The notes under the pieces were generated by a model, which saw only the letters and a list, made by a program, of their open reading frames with translations, did no database searches and was not told where the DNA came from. The position numbers and the translations under genes were made by a program. A stretch of DNA of 11,139 nt from JBFKMV01 sp041629655. GTDB taxonomy: Bacteria > Acidobacteriota > Polarisedimenticolia > Polarisedimenticolales > Polarisedimenticolaceae. Positions 1 to 5,905 of this stretch are shown piece after piece. The stretch spans positions 1 to 11,139 of the forward strand of contig JBFKMV010000168.1 of the NCBI GenBank assembly GCA_041629655.1. Reading direction: 5' to 3'. Numbering within the stretch: position 1 is the stretch's first letter; each line of letters begins with the position of its first letter.

Positions 1-360
1 GGCTGCTGTTTCGGCAAGCCGACCGACCTGCCCTGGGGCATCGTGTTCACCGACCCGATCGCCCAGCGCCTCAACGGCACGCCGCTGAACGTCCCGCTGC
101 ACCCGACGCAGCCGCTCCAGATGGCGAGCGGCCTGTTGATCTTCGGCGTGCTGCTGTGGCTGTTCCGGCGCAAGCACGTCGACGGCCAGATCTTCACCGC
201 GTTCCTGGGGCTGGTCGGCCTGCTGCGGTTCGGGATCGAGTTCCTGCGCGGCGATCCGCGGGGCGAGGGGTTGGGGCTGGCGACCTCGCAGTGGATCGGG
301 CTCGCCATGGCCGTCGCCGCGGCGGTGAGCTGGGTGCTGTTGCGGCCGAAGGCCCGCTGA
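1..360 (+). CDS. lgt: Prolipoprotein diacylglyceryl transferase, C-terminal part (5' end cut by window)
   Basis: Lgt is an inner-membrane enzyme that moves diacylglycerol from phosphatidylglycerol to the lipobox cysteine of prelipoproteins, the first step of lipoprotein maturation. The reading frame is open from base 1 and gives the last 119 residues. Visible family marks are GCCFGKPTDLPWG at the very start, HPTQ at fragment residues 34-37 (the HPTQ/HPSQ motif), two hydrophobic segments (about 43-55 and 89-104), and LLRFGIEFLRGD at 73-84, matching the conserved R-x-x-x-E-F-x-R end region. The usual protein is about 260-290 residues, so roughly the first 150 lie outside. It ends in TGA and converges with the acyl carrier protein gene, leaving 9 bp between the stop codons and no visible terminator hairpin. 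Lipoprotein maturation fits the lipobox lipoprotein at the other end of the window, although the two genes are not linked. Confidence 0.93.
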   Translation, partial: GCCFGKPTDLPWGIVFTDPIAQRLNGTPLNVPLHPTQPLQMASGLLIFGVLLWLFRRKHVDGQIFTAFLGLVGLLRFGIEFLRGDPRGEGLGLATSQWIGLAMAVAAAVSWVLLRPKAR

Positions 361-369
361 GCCCGGGCG

Positions 370-630
370 CTAAGCCTCGCGCCCGGCCAGCCGGCGCTCG
401 ACGAAGCCCACCAGGTCGGCGAAGCGCAGGTTCTGCAGCTCATCGACCTCCTCGACCGGGAACGGCACGCCGAACTGCTCCTCGAGATCGCCGAGCGTCG
501 TCAGCAGCGCCAGTGAGTCGAAGCCGAGGTCCGCGGTCAGCGAGTCCTCCGCCGCGATCGACCGGATCGGCAGCGCCGAGTTCTTGACCACGATCCGCCG
601 CAGCGCGGCGTCGACCTCAGCGCGGTCCAC
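370..630 (-). CDS. Acyl carrier protein
   Basis: A small 86-residue carrier protein that would hold an acyl chain as a thioester on a 4'-phosphopantetheine arm. The attachment motif is GFDSLALL, with the modified serine at residue 39 (DSL), followed by the typical helix II/III pattern LGDLEEQFGVPFP at about 46-58. Length and acidic character are normal for an ACP. The start chosen is a GTG at 628-630, which overlaps the 3' end of the acyltransferase gene by 14 bp and suggests translational coupling. It is the last gene of a leftward three-gene cassette after a fatty acyl-AMP ligase and a PlsC-like acyltransferase, so it is probably a dedicated carrier for that ligase rather than the housekeeping fatty-acid-synthesis ACP. 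It lacks the usual fab gene neighbours. The identity of the family is clear; the dedicated role is inference. Confidence 0.92.
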   Translation of the reverse strand: MDRAEVDAALRRIVVKNSALPIRSIAAEDSLTADLGFDSLALLTTLGDLEEQFGVPFPVEEVDELQNLRFADLVGFVERRLAGREA

Positions 631-1492
631 GCGGCACCTGGTCCCGGGCGTCCCGGCGCCGGATCTCGTCCATGTTGCGCCGGATCTCCTGCTCGATGCG
701 CCGGTATGTCTCGCGGGGCGCGCGCGGCGTCTCCTCGAACGGCACCGGCTCCGAGATCCGCACCGTCACCCGGTTGCCCACGATGTGGCGGTAGCCCCGG
801 AGCGTCCTGGCCTTCCACAGCCCGTCGATCGTCACCGGCAGCATCGGCAGCCGGGCCGTCGCGCGCACGGCCTCGGTTCCGGCGAAGGTGAAGGGCAGGA
901 TCGACCCGTCGAAGGTCCGCTTGCCCTCGGGGAAGATCAACGCACTGCCGTCGAACCGGTGAAGCTCCTGGCCGAACCGGCGCAGCGCCCGCAGATCCGC
1001 GCCGAGGCTCTGCTTGGCCACGAAGGCGCAGCCCCCCACACGCAACGCCAGCGAGACCGCCGGCTTCCAGTAGCGCAGCTCTTCCATCGCCACGAACTTG
1101 AGGTTCTGCCCGCGGAAGATGCTGATCAGCATCGGGACGTCGATGCTGCTCTGGTGGTTGGAGACGATGAAGTAGCGACCCGTGTCCGGCACCCGTCCCT
1201 CGACCTGCACCCGCAGGCCGAGGATCGCCCGTCCGACCCAGAAGCTGGCCCGGCCCCAGACCTGGAACAGCCCGTTGACCGTGCGGATCCGGCCCACCTC
1301 GTCGCGGCCACGCCAAAGCAGGATGACCCGCATCCACGCCTCGAGCGACAGGGCAACGATCAGCGAGACCACGAGCGCCAGCACTACCCGGGTGCCGTCG
1401 GTCAGTGCCTGGAACGCCGAGCCCTCGGTGTCCTCGGCGCCCGCCGCGTCCGCATACAGGTCGCGCGCCGTGGGCCCCGCGGGATCAGCCAC
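617..1492 (-). CDS. PlsC-type lysophospholipid/glycerol-phosphate acyltransferase
   Basis: A 291-residue member of the PlsC (1-acyl-sn-glycerol-3-phosphate acyltransferase) superfamily, which transfers an acyl group from acyl-ACP or acyl-CoA to a hydroxyl acceptor at the inner membrane. Motif I (HX4D) is NHQSSID with H113 and D118; motif III is FPEGKRT at 187-193, where the common 'TR' is 'KR'; motif IV is MLPVTIDG around P219. An N-terminal membrane segment lies at about 34-52. The start is a GTG at 1490-1492, overlapping the ligase gene by 8 bp, with a GAGG-like Shine-Dalgarno upstream. Standing between an acyl-AMP ligase and an ACP, it probably accepts the acyl chain activated by these partners. 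The acceptor cannot be read from the sequence: lysophosphatidic acid, a lysophospholipid, an ornithine/amino lipid or a polyketide-like product are all possible. The N-terminal 30 residues are acidic and unlike short PlsC proteins. Confidence 0.88.
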   Translation of the reverse strand: MADPAGPTARDLYADAAGAEDTEGSAFQALTDGTRVVLALVVSLIVALSLEAWMRVILLWRGRDEVGRIRTVNGLFQVWGRASFWVGRAILGLRVQVEGRVPDTGRYFIVSNHQSSIDVPMLISIFRGQNLKFVAMEELRYWKPAVSLALRVGGCAFVAKQSLGADLRALRRFGQELHRFDGSALIFPEGKRTFDGSILPFTFAGTEAVRATARLPMLPVTIDGLWKARTLRGYRHIVGNRVTVRISEPVPFEETPRAPRETYRRIEQEIRRNMDEIRRRDARDQVPRGPR

Positions 1493-3167
1493 GGCTCGCG
1501 GCCTCGCCGGGCAGCAACGAAGAGGCCAGTCCGAGATGCCGGCGATAGATGTCGACGCAGCGGTGGCGCGCGACCTTGCCGCTGGTCGTCTTGGGCATCT
1601 GGCCGACCAGGTGCACGTCGTGGACGGGCAGCCCGAACTCCCGCAGCACGAAGCGGCGGATCGCGGTCTTGAACTCCTCCGCGTCCCCGCCGCGAGCCCG
1701 GCGCGGCGGCGCCGTCATCACCACCACGCGCTCGCGCTCTTCGTGCTCGACGCCGAACACGAACACCTTGCCCTTGCGCACTCCGGGAAGCTCGGCGATC
1801 CGGGCCGCGATGTCGTGGGCGTAGTAGTTGCGACCCTGATGGATGATCAGGTCGTTCTTGCGCCCGGCGATGTACAGGCGGCCTGCGGCGTCCAGGAGGC
1901 CGAGGTCGCCCGTCGGCAGCCAGCCGTCCGGCGTCGGGCCGGCCGCCCCGCCGCCCGCGTCGAGGTAACCGGGGGTGATCGAGGTGCCGCGAACGCGGAT
2001 CTCCCCCACCCGCCCGGGCCCGAGCGCCGCCCCGCGCTCGTCGACGATCCGCACCTCGAGGTCGCCGAGCGGGCGGCCCACCGAGGGAACCGGCGCCCCG
2101 TCGATCTCCCGCACCGGGCGCTCGCGATCGTCGAAGCCCGGCGCGCTGATGATCAGCGTCGCCTCCGACATGCCGTAGACGGGCCGGATGCTGCCCGGCA
2201 CGAAACCGCAGGGCGCGAAGCGCTGCTCGAAGCGGCGGATCGACTCCGGCCGCACCGGCTCCGCGCCGTTGTAGACGTAGCGGAACGAGCCGAGGTCGAG
2301 CGGCTCGTCGGCCAGCTGCTCGTCGGTGATGCGGTCGGTGCACAGGTCGAGCGCGAAGTTCGGCACCGCGGTCAGCGTGCCGCGGTGGCGCGACACGGCG
2401 CGCAGCCAGTTGATCGGCCGCAGCAGGAAGCACAGCGGATCCATCAGGACCGTCGTGTTGTGGCGCACCAGGTTGCTCAGCAGCCCGCCCACCAGGCCCA
2501 TGTCGTGGTACAGCGGCAGCCACGAGACCATCACGCTGTCGGCGGTGCGGCGGTCGTTCTCGACGATCAGGCGCAGGTTGTCGAGCAGGTTGCGATGCGT
2601 GATGCGGACGCCCTTGGGCCGCGAGGTGCTGCCCGAAGAGAACTGGACGAACGCCAGGTCATCGGGCGAGACCGCGGCCGGCGGCGGGATCACCGCGTCG
2701 GCCCCGCTCCGTGCCGGGTCCAGCTCCGCGGCCCCGGTCTCCGCGGCGACGCCCTCGAGGTCCTTCATGGCCAGCACGTGGTCGATCCGGTACAGGCGCG
2801 CCAGCTTGACGATCGCCCGGCGATGTGCCGCACGATCCTGGCTGACCAGCGGGGAGGAGACCGAGAACGGCACGGCGCCGAGCCGGACGAGGGCGAAGAA
2901 CGCGGTGATCGACTCCAGGTTCGTGGACAGGGCGACCAGCACGCGGTGGCCGCGGCGAGCGCCGGCGGCGTGCAACCGGCCGGACAGCGCGAGGACCCGT
3001 CCGTATAGCTCGGGGTAGGGGTGGAAGGACTCGCGCAGGCCGCGGTCGATCAGCCGGATCCCGCGGCACGGATCCGCGGAAGCGAGGCTCTCGATCAGCG
3101 CACAGAATCCTCGGACTGCCGACACCTCCGGAACCCCCCGCTTGGAATGTCGGATCCGCAACGACAT
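1485..3167 (-). CDS. Fatty acyl-AMP ligase (FAAL-type adenylate-forming enzyme)
   Basis: A 560-residue ANL-superfamily enzyme that makes an acyl-adenylate from a fatty acid and ATP. Motifs in order: P-loop FSSGSTSRPKGV at 176-187, LPLYHDMGL at 217-225, YNGAEPV at 299-305, YGMSEATL at 321-328, TGDLG at 419-423, GRNYYAHDI at 445-453 and PKTTSGKVAR at 525-534 with the A10 lysine at 531. The YG-x-x-EATL and GRN-x-Y-x-x-DI forms are typical of fatty acyl-AMP ligases, which pass acyl-AMP to an ACP rather than to CoA; the ACP gene two positions downstream agrees. The length is normal. The ATG at 3165-3167 is the first start after an AT-rich promoter-like stretch, but no Shine-Dalgarno stands before it, so translation may begin from a very short leader or at a slightly later codon such as the GTG for V15. 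It is the first gene of the cassette. Confidence 0.93.
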   Translation of the reverse strand: MSLRIRHSKRGVPEVSAVRGFCALIESLASADPCRGIRLIDRGLRESFHPYPELYGRVLALSGRLHAAGARRGHRVLVALSTNLESITAFFALVRLGAVPFSVSSPLVSQDRAAHRRAIVKLARLYRIDHVLAMKDLEGVAAETGAAELDPARSGADAVIPPPAAVSPDDLAFVQFSSGSTSRPKGVRITHRNLLDNLRLIVENDRRTADSVMVSWLPLYHDMGLVGGLLSNLVRHNTTVLMDPLCFLLRPINWLRAVSRHRGTLTAVPNFALDLCTDRITDEQLADEPLDLGSFRYVYNGAEPVRPESIRRFEQRFAPCGFVPGSIRPVYGMSEATLIISAPGFDDRERPVREIDGAPVPSVGRPLGDLEVRIVDERGAALGPGRVGEIRVRGTSITPGYLDAGGGAAGPTPDGWLPTGDLGLLDAAGRLYIAGRKNDLIIHQGRNYYAHDIAARIAELPGVRKGKVFVFGVEHEERERVVVMTAPPRRARGGDAEEFKTAIRRFVLREFGLPVHDVHLVGQMPKTTSGKVARHRCVDIYRRHLGLASSLLPGEAASRG

Positions 3168-3185
3168 ATGCTATGCGAATCTGAC

Positions 3186-3216
3186 ATTAAATACGCTGAG
3201 CGGGACTCCGTTTCAA
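3186..3216 (-). promoter_or_regulatory. Candidate sigma70 promoter for the FAAL-PlsC-ACP cassette
   Basis: Read on the minus strand, TTGAAA (3216-3211, five of six matches to TTGACA) is followed after 17 bases by TATTTAAT (3193-3186), which contains TTTAAT, five of six matches to TATAAT at 19-bp spacing. The stretch is the most AT-rich in the window, which helps it stand out in a very GC-rich background. The predicted transcription start near 3179 would leave only about a dozen untranslated bases before the ATG at 3167. This is a pattern match only. Confidence 0.5.
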
Positions 3217-3238
3217 GGTTTTTTCTCGGAGCGGCGGA

Positions 3239-3922
3239 TCAGCCCAGCGAGCCCGGGGCGGAAGTGCCGGAACGCTGGGCGTCCAGCTCGCGATACAGGC
3301 CCAGGACACGTCGCGGGTAGCTGCCCGGCCGGTAGCTCCCGGAGCGCTGCTCCCGCCGGACCCGCGTCGGGCCACGGTTGTAGGCCGCCAGGGCGGCCTC
3401 CTCGTCCCCGTCGAAGCGCTCGACCAGCTCCTGGTAGTACAGGATCCCGAGGCGGACGTTGTGCTCGGGATCGTGGAGCGTCTCGACGCCGTTCCACTCC
3501 AGCGCCCCCGACCGCTCCACCACGTCCCGGGCCACGAAGGGGCGGATCTGCATCAGCCCCACCGCGCCGGCGTGGCTGACGACCTTGGTCCGGAACGAGC
3601 TTTCCTTGGCCACGATGGCGGCGACCATCAGCGGGTCGATCCCGGCCTGCCGCGAGCTCGTGAACACCGCGTCGGCCAGGGCCTGCTGCCAGTCGTCCCG
3701 GGTTCCCGGCCGGTGCCGGCGTACGAGGTCGAGGATCATCTCGCGTTCCACCTCGTCCAGCGAGGGACCGCGGACCCCCTGCCACCGCTTGGCTGCCGCG
3801 GAGGGCTTCGTGCCGTCGGCCGACGCGTTCACGTCCGAATCCGGAAACCACGGCGCTCCCTGCCACTGCGCCGCGGCGCCTGCCACGAGCACCGCCAGAA
3901 CCAGGAACCTGCGCTTGATCAT
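3239..3922 (-). CDS. Exported lytic transglycosylase, SLT domain
   Basis: A 227-residue peptidoglycan lytic transglycosylase of the Slt70/MltC-like SLT family, which cleaves the MurNAc-GlcNAc bond with 1,6-anhydro product formation in the periplasm. The catalytic glutamate is E107 in AIVAKESSF; GLMQIRP at 122-127 and AYNRGP at 180-185 are the other two family motifs, and YPRRVLGLYREL near 202-213 is the usual closing helix. Residues 1-19 form a basic then hydrophobic signal or anchor segment without a lipobox cysteine. A much longer open frame extends to 4198, but the ATG at 3920-3922 was chosen because it begins the signal sequence and is preceded by GGGAGAGAGGGTG. The gene stands alone after a 361-bp gene-free, hairpin-rich stretch and ends about 70 bp before the FAAL start, so read-through into that cassette is possible. 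Substrate preference cannot be told. Confidence 0.92.
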   Translation of the reverse strand: MIKRRFLVLAVLVAGAAAQWQGAPWFPDSDVNASADGTKPSAAAKRWQGVRGPSLDEVEREMILDLVRRHRPGTRDDWQQALADAVFTSSRQAGIDPLMVAAIVAKESSFRTKVVSHAGAVGLMQIRPFVARDVVERSGALEWNGVETLHDPEHNVRLGILYYQELVERFDGDEEAALAAYNRGPTRVRREQRSGSYRPGSYPRRVLGLYRELDAQRSGTSAPGSLG

Positions 3923-4027
3923 CACCCTCTCTCCCGCTTCGAGTCCGTGTGACTCGGCCCCCTGGAACTGCAAGCCCGATGCCCGGCACGGGTTTCGTAT
4001 CCCGTCGTCGAGCGCCGCCGGCACTTT

Positions 4028-4052
4028 CCGGACGTCGTCCGGGCAACCCGGA
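4028..4052. repeat. Two overlapping, mutually exclusive inverted repeats
   Basis: CCGGAC (4028-4033) pairs with GTCCGG (4037-4042) around a 3-base loop, and TCCGGG (4038-4043) pairs with CCCGGA (4047-4052) around a 3-base loop. Both are perfect six-base arms and they share bases 4038-4042, so only one can form at a time. The arrangement resembles an attenuator or switch hairpin in the presumed leader of the lytic transglycosylase gene. Function is not shown. Confidence 0.45.
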
Positions 4053-4076
4053 AGACGCGCCCCGGGTTTCCACGTC

Positions 4077-4116
4077 CCTCCGTTTCGCCCCGCCCGGCAG
4101 GCGCCTGCAACGGAGG
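4077..4116. repeat. Nested inverted repeat in the lytic transglycosylase leader
   Basis: CCTCCGTT (4077-4084) is an exact eight-base inverted match to AACGGAGG (4109-4116). Just inside the right arm lies the 12-base palindrome GCAGGCGCCTGC (4097-4108). It could be an RNA stem enclosing a second hairpin, or a protein-binding site. Transcription direction across it is presumed leftward. Confidence 0.42.
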
Positions 4117-4237
4117 CGTTTACCGGATCGAGCGAGGATTGTCGGGGGATTCCGTGGGCCCTCGGGGGCCGCTCACGATCGTGCGAATCGACGGACAAAT
4201 CAGGCTAGCACGGTGCCCTTGGGTTTCACCACGCCAG

Positions 4238-4260
4238 CCGGGAAGGCGCGGATTTCCCGG
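4238..4260. repeat. Inverted repeat downstream of the DUF423 gene
   Basis: CCGGGAA (4238-4244) and TTCCCGG (4254-4260) are perfect seven-base arms with a nine-base loop, starting 23 bases after the DUF423 stop codon on the minus strand. The position suits a terminator stem, but no T-run follows on that strand, so an intrinsic terminator is not supported; it could be a 3'-end-protecting hairpin. Confidence 0.35.
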
Positions 4261-4283
4261 AAAACCGGTTCGGGTGGAGACGC

Positions 4284-4655
4284 TCAGCCGTGTCTCAGCG
4301 CGGCGAGAGCCAGGGCGATCCAGCCGGCGATGAAGCCCAGCCCGCCGAGCGGGGTGATCGCCCCGAGCCAGCGCACCCCGGAGATCGCGAGCAGGTACAG
4401 ACTGCCCGAGAAGACCACGATTCCCCACACGAAGCACCAGCCCGCGGCCTGGGTCCAGGCGCTCGGCCAGCGGCTCGCCGCCCAGGCCACGGCCAGCAGG
4501 GCCAGGGCGTGGATCAGGTGGTAGCGGACGCCCGTCTCGAAGATGGCCAGCATCTCCGCGCCCAGACGGTCCTTGAGACCGTGGGCCCCGAAGGCGCCCA
4601 GCATCACCCCGGCCCCGGCCAGCAGGGCCCCCGTCGCGAACCAACCGTTGACCAT
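4284..4655 (-). CDS. DUF423 family small membrane protein (YgdD-like)
   Basis: A 123-residue integral membrane protein of the DUF423 family, whose biochemical role is not established. The family signature GAFGAHGLKDRL is at about 18-29. Four hydrophobic segments can be seen, roughly at 5-20, 46-61, 71-88 and 95-118, and the length matches the family. The open frame extends far upstream to 5516, but this extension is a shadow of the Spy-like gene on the other strand; the ATG at 4653-4655 is chosen because it starts just before the first membrane segment and the family signature. No strong Shine-Dalgarno is seen (only GAG directly before ATG). It is divergent from the Spy-like operon, with 87 bp between starts, so the two may share a control region. 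The assignment to the family is secure; no function can be given. Confidence 0.9.
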   Translation of the reverse strand: MVNGWFATGALLAGAGVMLGAFGAHGLKDRLGAEMLAIFETGVRYHLIHALALLAVAWAASRWPSAWTQAAGWCFVWGIVVFSGSLYLLAISGVRWLGAITPLGGLGFIAGWIALALAALRHG

Positions 4656-4681
4656 CTCGACTGCTACGCTAGCACCTCCGG

Positions 4682-4708
4682 TGACACAGCGCGGCCGGTC
4701 GCCTCGTC
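4682..4708 (+). promoter_or_regulatory. Candidate ECF-type promoter ahead of the Spy/sigma operon
   Basis: TGACACA (4682-4688) is followed after 16 bases by CGTC (4705-4708). This is close to the TGTCACA-N16-CGTC pattern reported for ECF41-type promoters, and a CGTC -10 element is shared by several ECF groups. The sigma factor encoded downstream might therefore drive its own operon. The -35 lacks the frequent AAC core and the ECF group of that sigma factor is not known, so this is a hypothesis. Confidence 0.35.
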
Positions 4709-4720
4709 TCCGGGACGAGG
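4702..4720. repeat. Perfect inverted repeat upstream of the Spy-like gene (operator or leader hairpin)
   Basis: CCTCGTC (4702-4708) and GACGAGG (4714-4720) are perfect seven-base arms around the loop TCCGG, placed between the two divergent genes and ending 12 bases before the GGAGG ribosome binding site of the Spy-like gene. The left arm contains the CGTC of the candidate -10 element, so it could be an operator overlapping the promoter or a hairpin at the very 5' end of the mRNA. Confidence 0.45.
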
Positions 4721-4732
4721 GCATGGAACATT

Positions 4733-4737
4733 GGAGG
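4733..4737 (+). promoter_or_regulatory. Ribosome binding site fixing the start of the Spy-like gene
   Basis: GGAGG lies five bases before the ATG at 4743-4745. It decides the start, because the open frame continues upstream to 4290 without a stop. The resulting protein begins directly with a signal peptide. Confidence 0.75.
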
Positions 4738-4742
4738 TTTCG

Positions 4743-5318
4743 ATGAGCCACCTGAGCAAGACGGGCATGATTCTGGCGGCCGCGCTGGCGCTGCTGGTCG
4801 GCGGCGCCGTGCTGGCGCAGCCCCGCGGCGGTGGACCCGGCGGATCCGGCGGCCCGCACGGCATGCTGGAGCGCGGTCCCGGCGGCGGTCCCGGCCACGG
4901 CCCGGGCCGCGGCGGTCCGGCCGGCGGGCTGGTGCGGATGATGCTGGGCCACCTCGACCTGTCGGCCGAGCAGCGCGAGCAGGTCCGGGCCACGGTCCGG
5001 GAGCACATGGACGGCGGCCTGGCCGAGCAGCTGCGCGCGCACCACGAGCAGCGGCGCGAGCTGGACCGGCTGGTGCGCGATCCCGGCGCCACGCAGGAAG
5101 CGTTGGTCGAGGCCGCGCGGCGGCTGGGCCAAAGCGGCGAGCAGCTCGCGCTGTCGCACCACGCGCTGGTCACCGGGCTGTTCGGGATCCTGAGCGAGGA
5201 ACAACGGCAGCAGCTCGACGAGGTGCTCGCCCGGCGCGAGCAGCGGATGCAGGAGCGGCTGGAACGCCGGCGCGAGCGATACGAGGAAGGGCCGGCGCTC
5301 ATCGGACCGGCCGGCTGA
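4743..5318 (+). CDS. Secreted Spy/CpxP-like periplasmic protein (LTXXQ type)
   Basis: A 191-residue exported protein related to the Spy/CpxP/ZraP (LTXXQ, 'heavy-metal resistor') group, which are all-helical periplasmic chaperones or metal-linked stress proteins. Residues 1-25 form a signal peptide with a likely cut after VLA. A Gly/Pro/His-rich linker covers 26-62, then a helical domain with LSAEQ at 73-77 and a second LSEEQ at 150-154, the paired LTXXQ-like motifs. Nine histidines (including H39, H52, H70, H88, HH100-101 and HH139-140) hint at metal binding but do not prove it. The C-terminal part is rich in Arg/Glu and probably helical. It is the first gene of a rightward unit, 23 bp before an ECF sigma factor gene, and the fourth gene encodes a membrane-anchored relative. 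Likely role: envelope stress or metal-response effector, possibly a target of the sigma factor. Confidence 0.8.
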   Translation: MSHLSKTGMILAAALALLVGGAVLAQPRGGGPGGSGGPHGMLERGPGGGPGHGPGRGGPAGGLVRMMLGHLDLSAEQREQVRATVREHMDGGLAEQLRAHHEQRRELDRLVRDPGATQEALVEAARRLGQSGEQLALSHHALVTGLFGILSEEQRQQLDEVLARREQRMQERLERRRERYEEGPALIGPAG

Positions 5319-5341
5319 GCCCGGGTGGTCCGGACGCGTCA

Positions 5342-5905
5342 GTGTCGAGCGACGAGCGCGACGACCTGCTGGCCGCGCGAGACGGCGACCAAGCGGCGGC
5401 TCGTCGCCTCGTCGCCCGGCACGGAGCGTCGATGGTTCGCACCGCCTGGCGCGTGCTCGGTCGACGCGGACGCGAAGAGGTAGACGACGTGGTACAGGAA
5501 GGACTGCTGGCCGCACTCACGACGCCGGCGCTTCCCACGGGCGACGTCGGCGCCTGGCTGCGGGCGATCACCGCGCGCAAGGCGCTGGACGCGGCACGCC
5601 GGACGCAGCGTCGCGCCGAGGAGCCGCTGCCCGAGGCGGGGAGCGAAGGACCTGGGCTCGCCGCCGCGGGCGATGCCGAGTCCAGACTGGACGTGCTGCT
5701 GGTGCGGCGCGCGCTGGCGACGCTCAAACCGGTCGACCGGGCGGTGCTGGTGCTGTCCGACCTCGAGGGCCGGCCGCTGCCGGAGGTGGCGCGGATGCTC
5801 GGGCTGACCTACATGGCGACGCGGGTCCGTGCGTCACGGGCGCGCCGCAGGCTGGCGCACTGGCTGCGCCAGCAGCGCGGTGCGCAGGAGGCCGGGGCAC
5901 GATGA
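5342..5905 (+). CDS. ECF-family RNA polymerase sigma factor
   Basis: A 187-residue sigma70-family factor with only regions 2 and 4, as in extracytoplasmic-function sigma factors. Region 2 covers about 7-92, with VDDVVQEGLLAAL at 47-59 as the core-binding region 2.2 and AWLRAITARKALDAARR at 71-87 as regions 2.3-2.4. Region 4 covers about 116-175, with LKPVDRAVLVLSDLEGRPLPEVARMLGL leading to the helix-turn-helix; the usual 'TVKSR' stretch is MATRVRASRARRRL. The start is a GTG at 5342-5344, placing the N terminus at the family norm; the Shine-Dalgarno is weak. It overlaps the next gene by ATGA (5902-5905), a common arrangement for sigma/anti-sigma pairs that makes the two proteins in fixed ratio. 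It is expected to be held at the membrane by the next protein and released on an envelope signal. Target genes are unknown; its own operon is a reasonable guess. Confidence 0.92.
   Translation: MSSDERDDLLAARDGDQAAARRLVARHGASMVRTAWRVLGRRGREEVDDVVQEGLLAALTTPALPTGDVGAWLRAITARKALDAARRTQRRAEEPLPEAGSEGPGLAAAGDAESRLDVLLVRRALATLKPVDRAVLVLSDLEGRPLPEVARMLGLTYMATRVRASRARRRLAHWLRQQRGAQEAGAR

Larger units (their letters stand above)
3923..4283. other. 361-bp gene-free region rich in inverted repeats
   Basis: This is the only gap over 300 bp. It lies upstream of the leftward lytic transglycosylase gene and downstream of the DUF423 gene, so it should hold the promoter and leader of the former. No convincing -35/-10 pair was found. 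It contains many short perfect inverted repeats: 3941-3955 (GAGTC arms), 3988-4005 (ACGGG/CCCGT), 4028-4042, 4038-4052, 4077-4116, 4157-4170 (GGCCC/GGGCC around TCGG), the palindrome CACGATCGTG at 4174-4183, and 4238-4260. High GC content makes chance repeats common, but perfect arms of six to eight bases this close together are denser than elsewhere in the window. No tRNA or recognised riboswitch core was found, and no start with coding-like content. Confidence 0.5.

Noticed and set aside
1182..3008. Long rightward open frame opposite the FAAL and acyltransferase genes
   Set aside because: It has low-complexity Arg/Ala/Pro composition and lies antisense to genes with full catalytic motifs; such shadows are normal in very GC-rich DNA.
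3941..4116. A known riboswitch (c-di-GMP GEMM, guanidine-II/mini-ykkC, glycine or cobalamin)
   Set aside because: Fragments such as GGGATACGAAACCC and hairpin loops with ACG look faintly similar, but the conserved cores (for example GGGACGCAAAGC or paired ACGR tetraloops) are not present.
3923..4198. N-terminal extension of the lytic transglycosylase to 4198
   Set aside because: The added 92 residues look non-coding, and a proper signal peptide with GGGAGAGAGGGTG before it begins at 3922.
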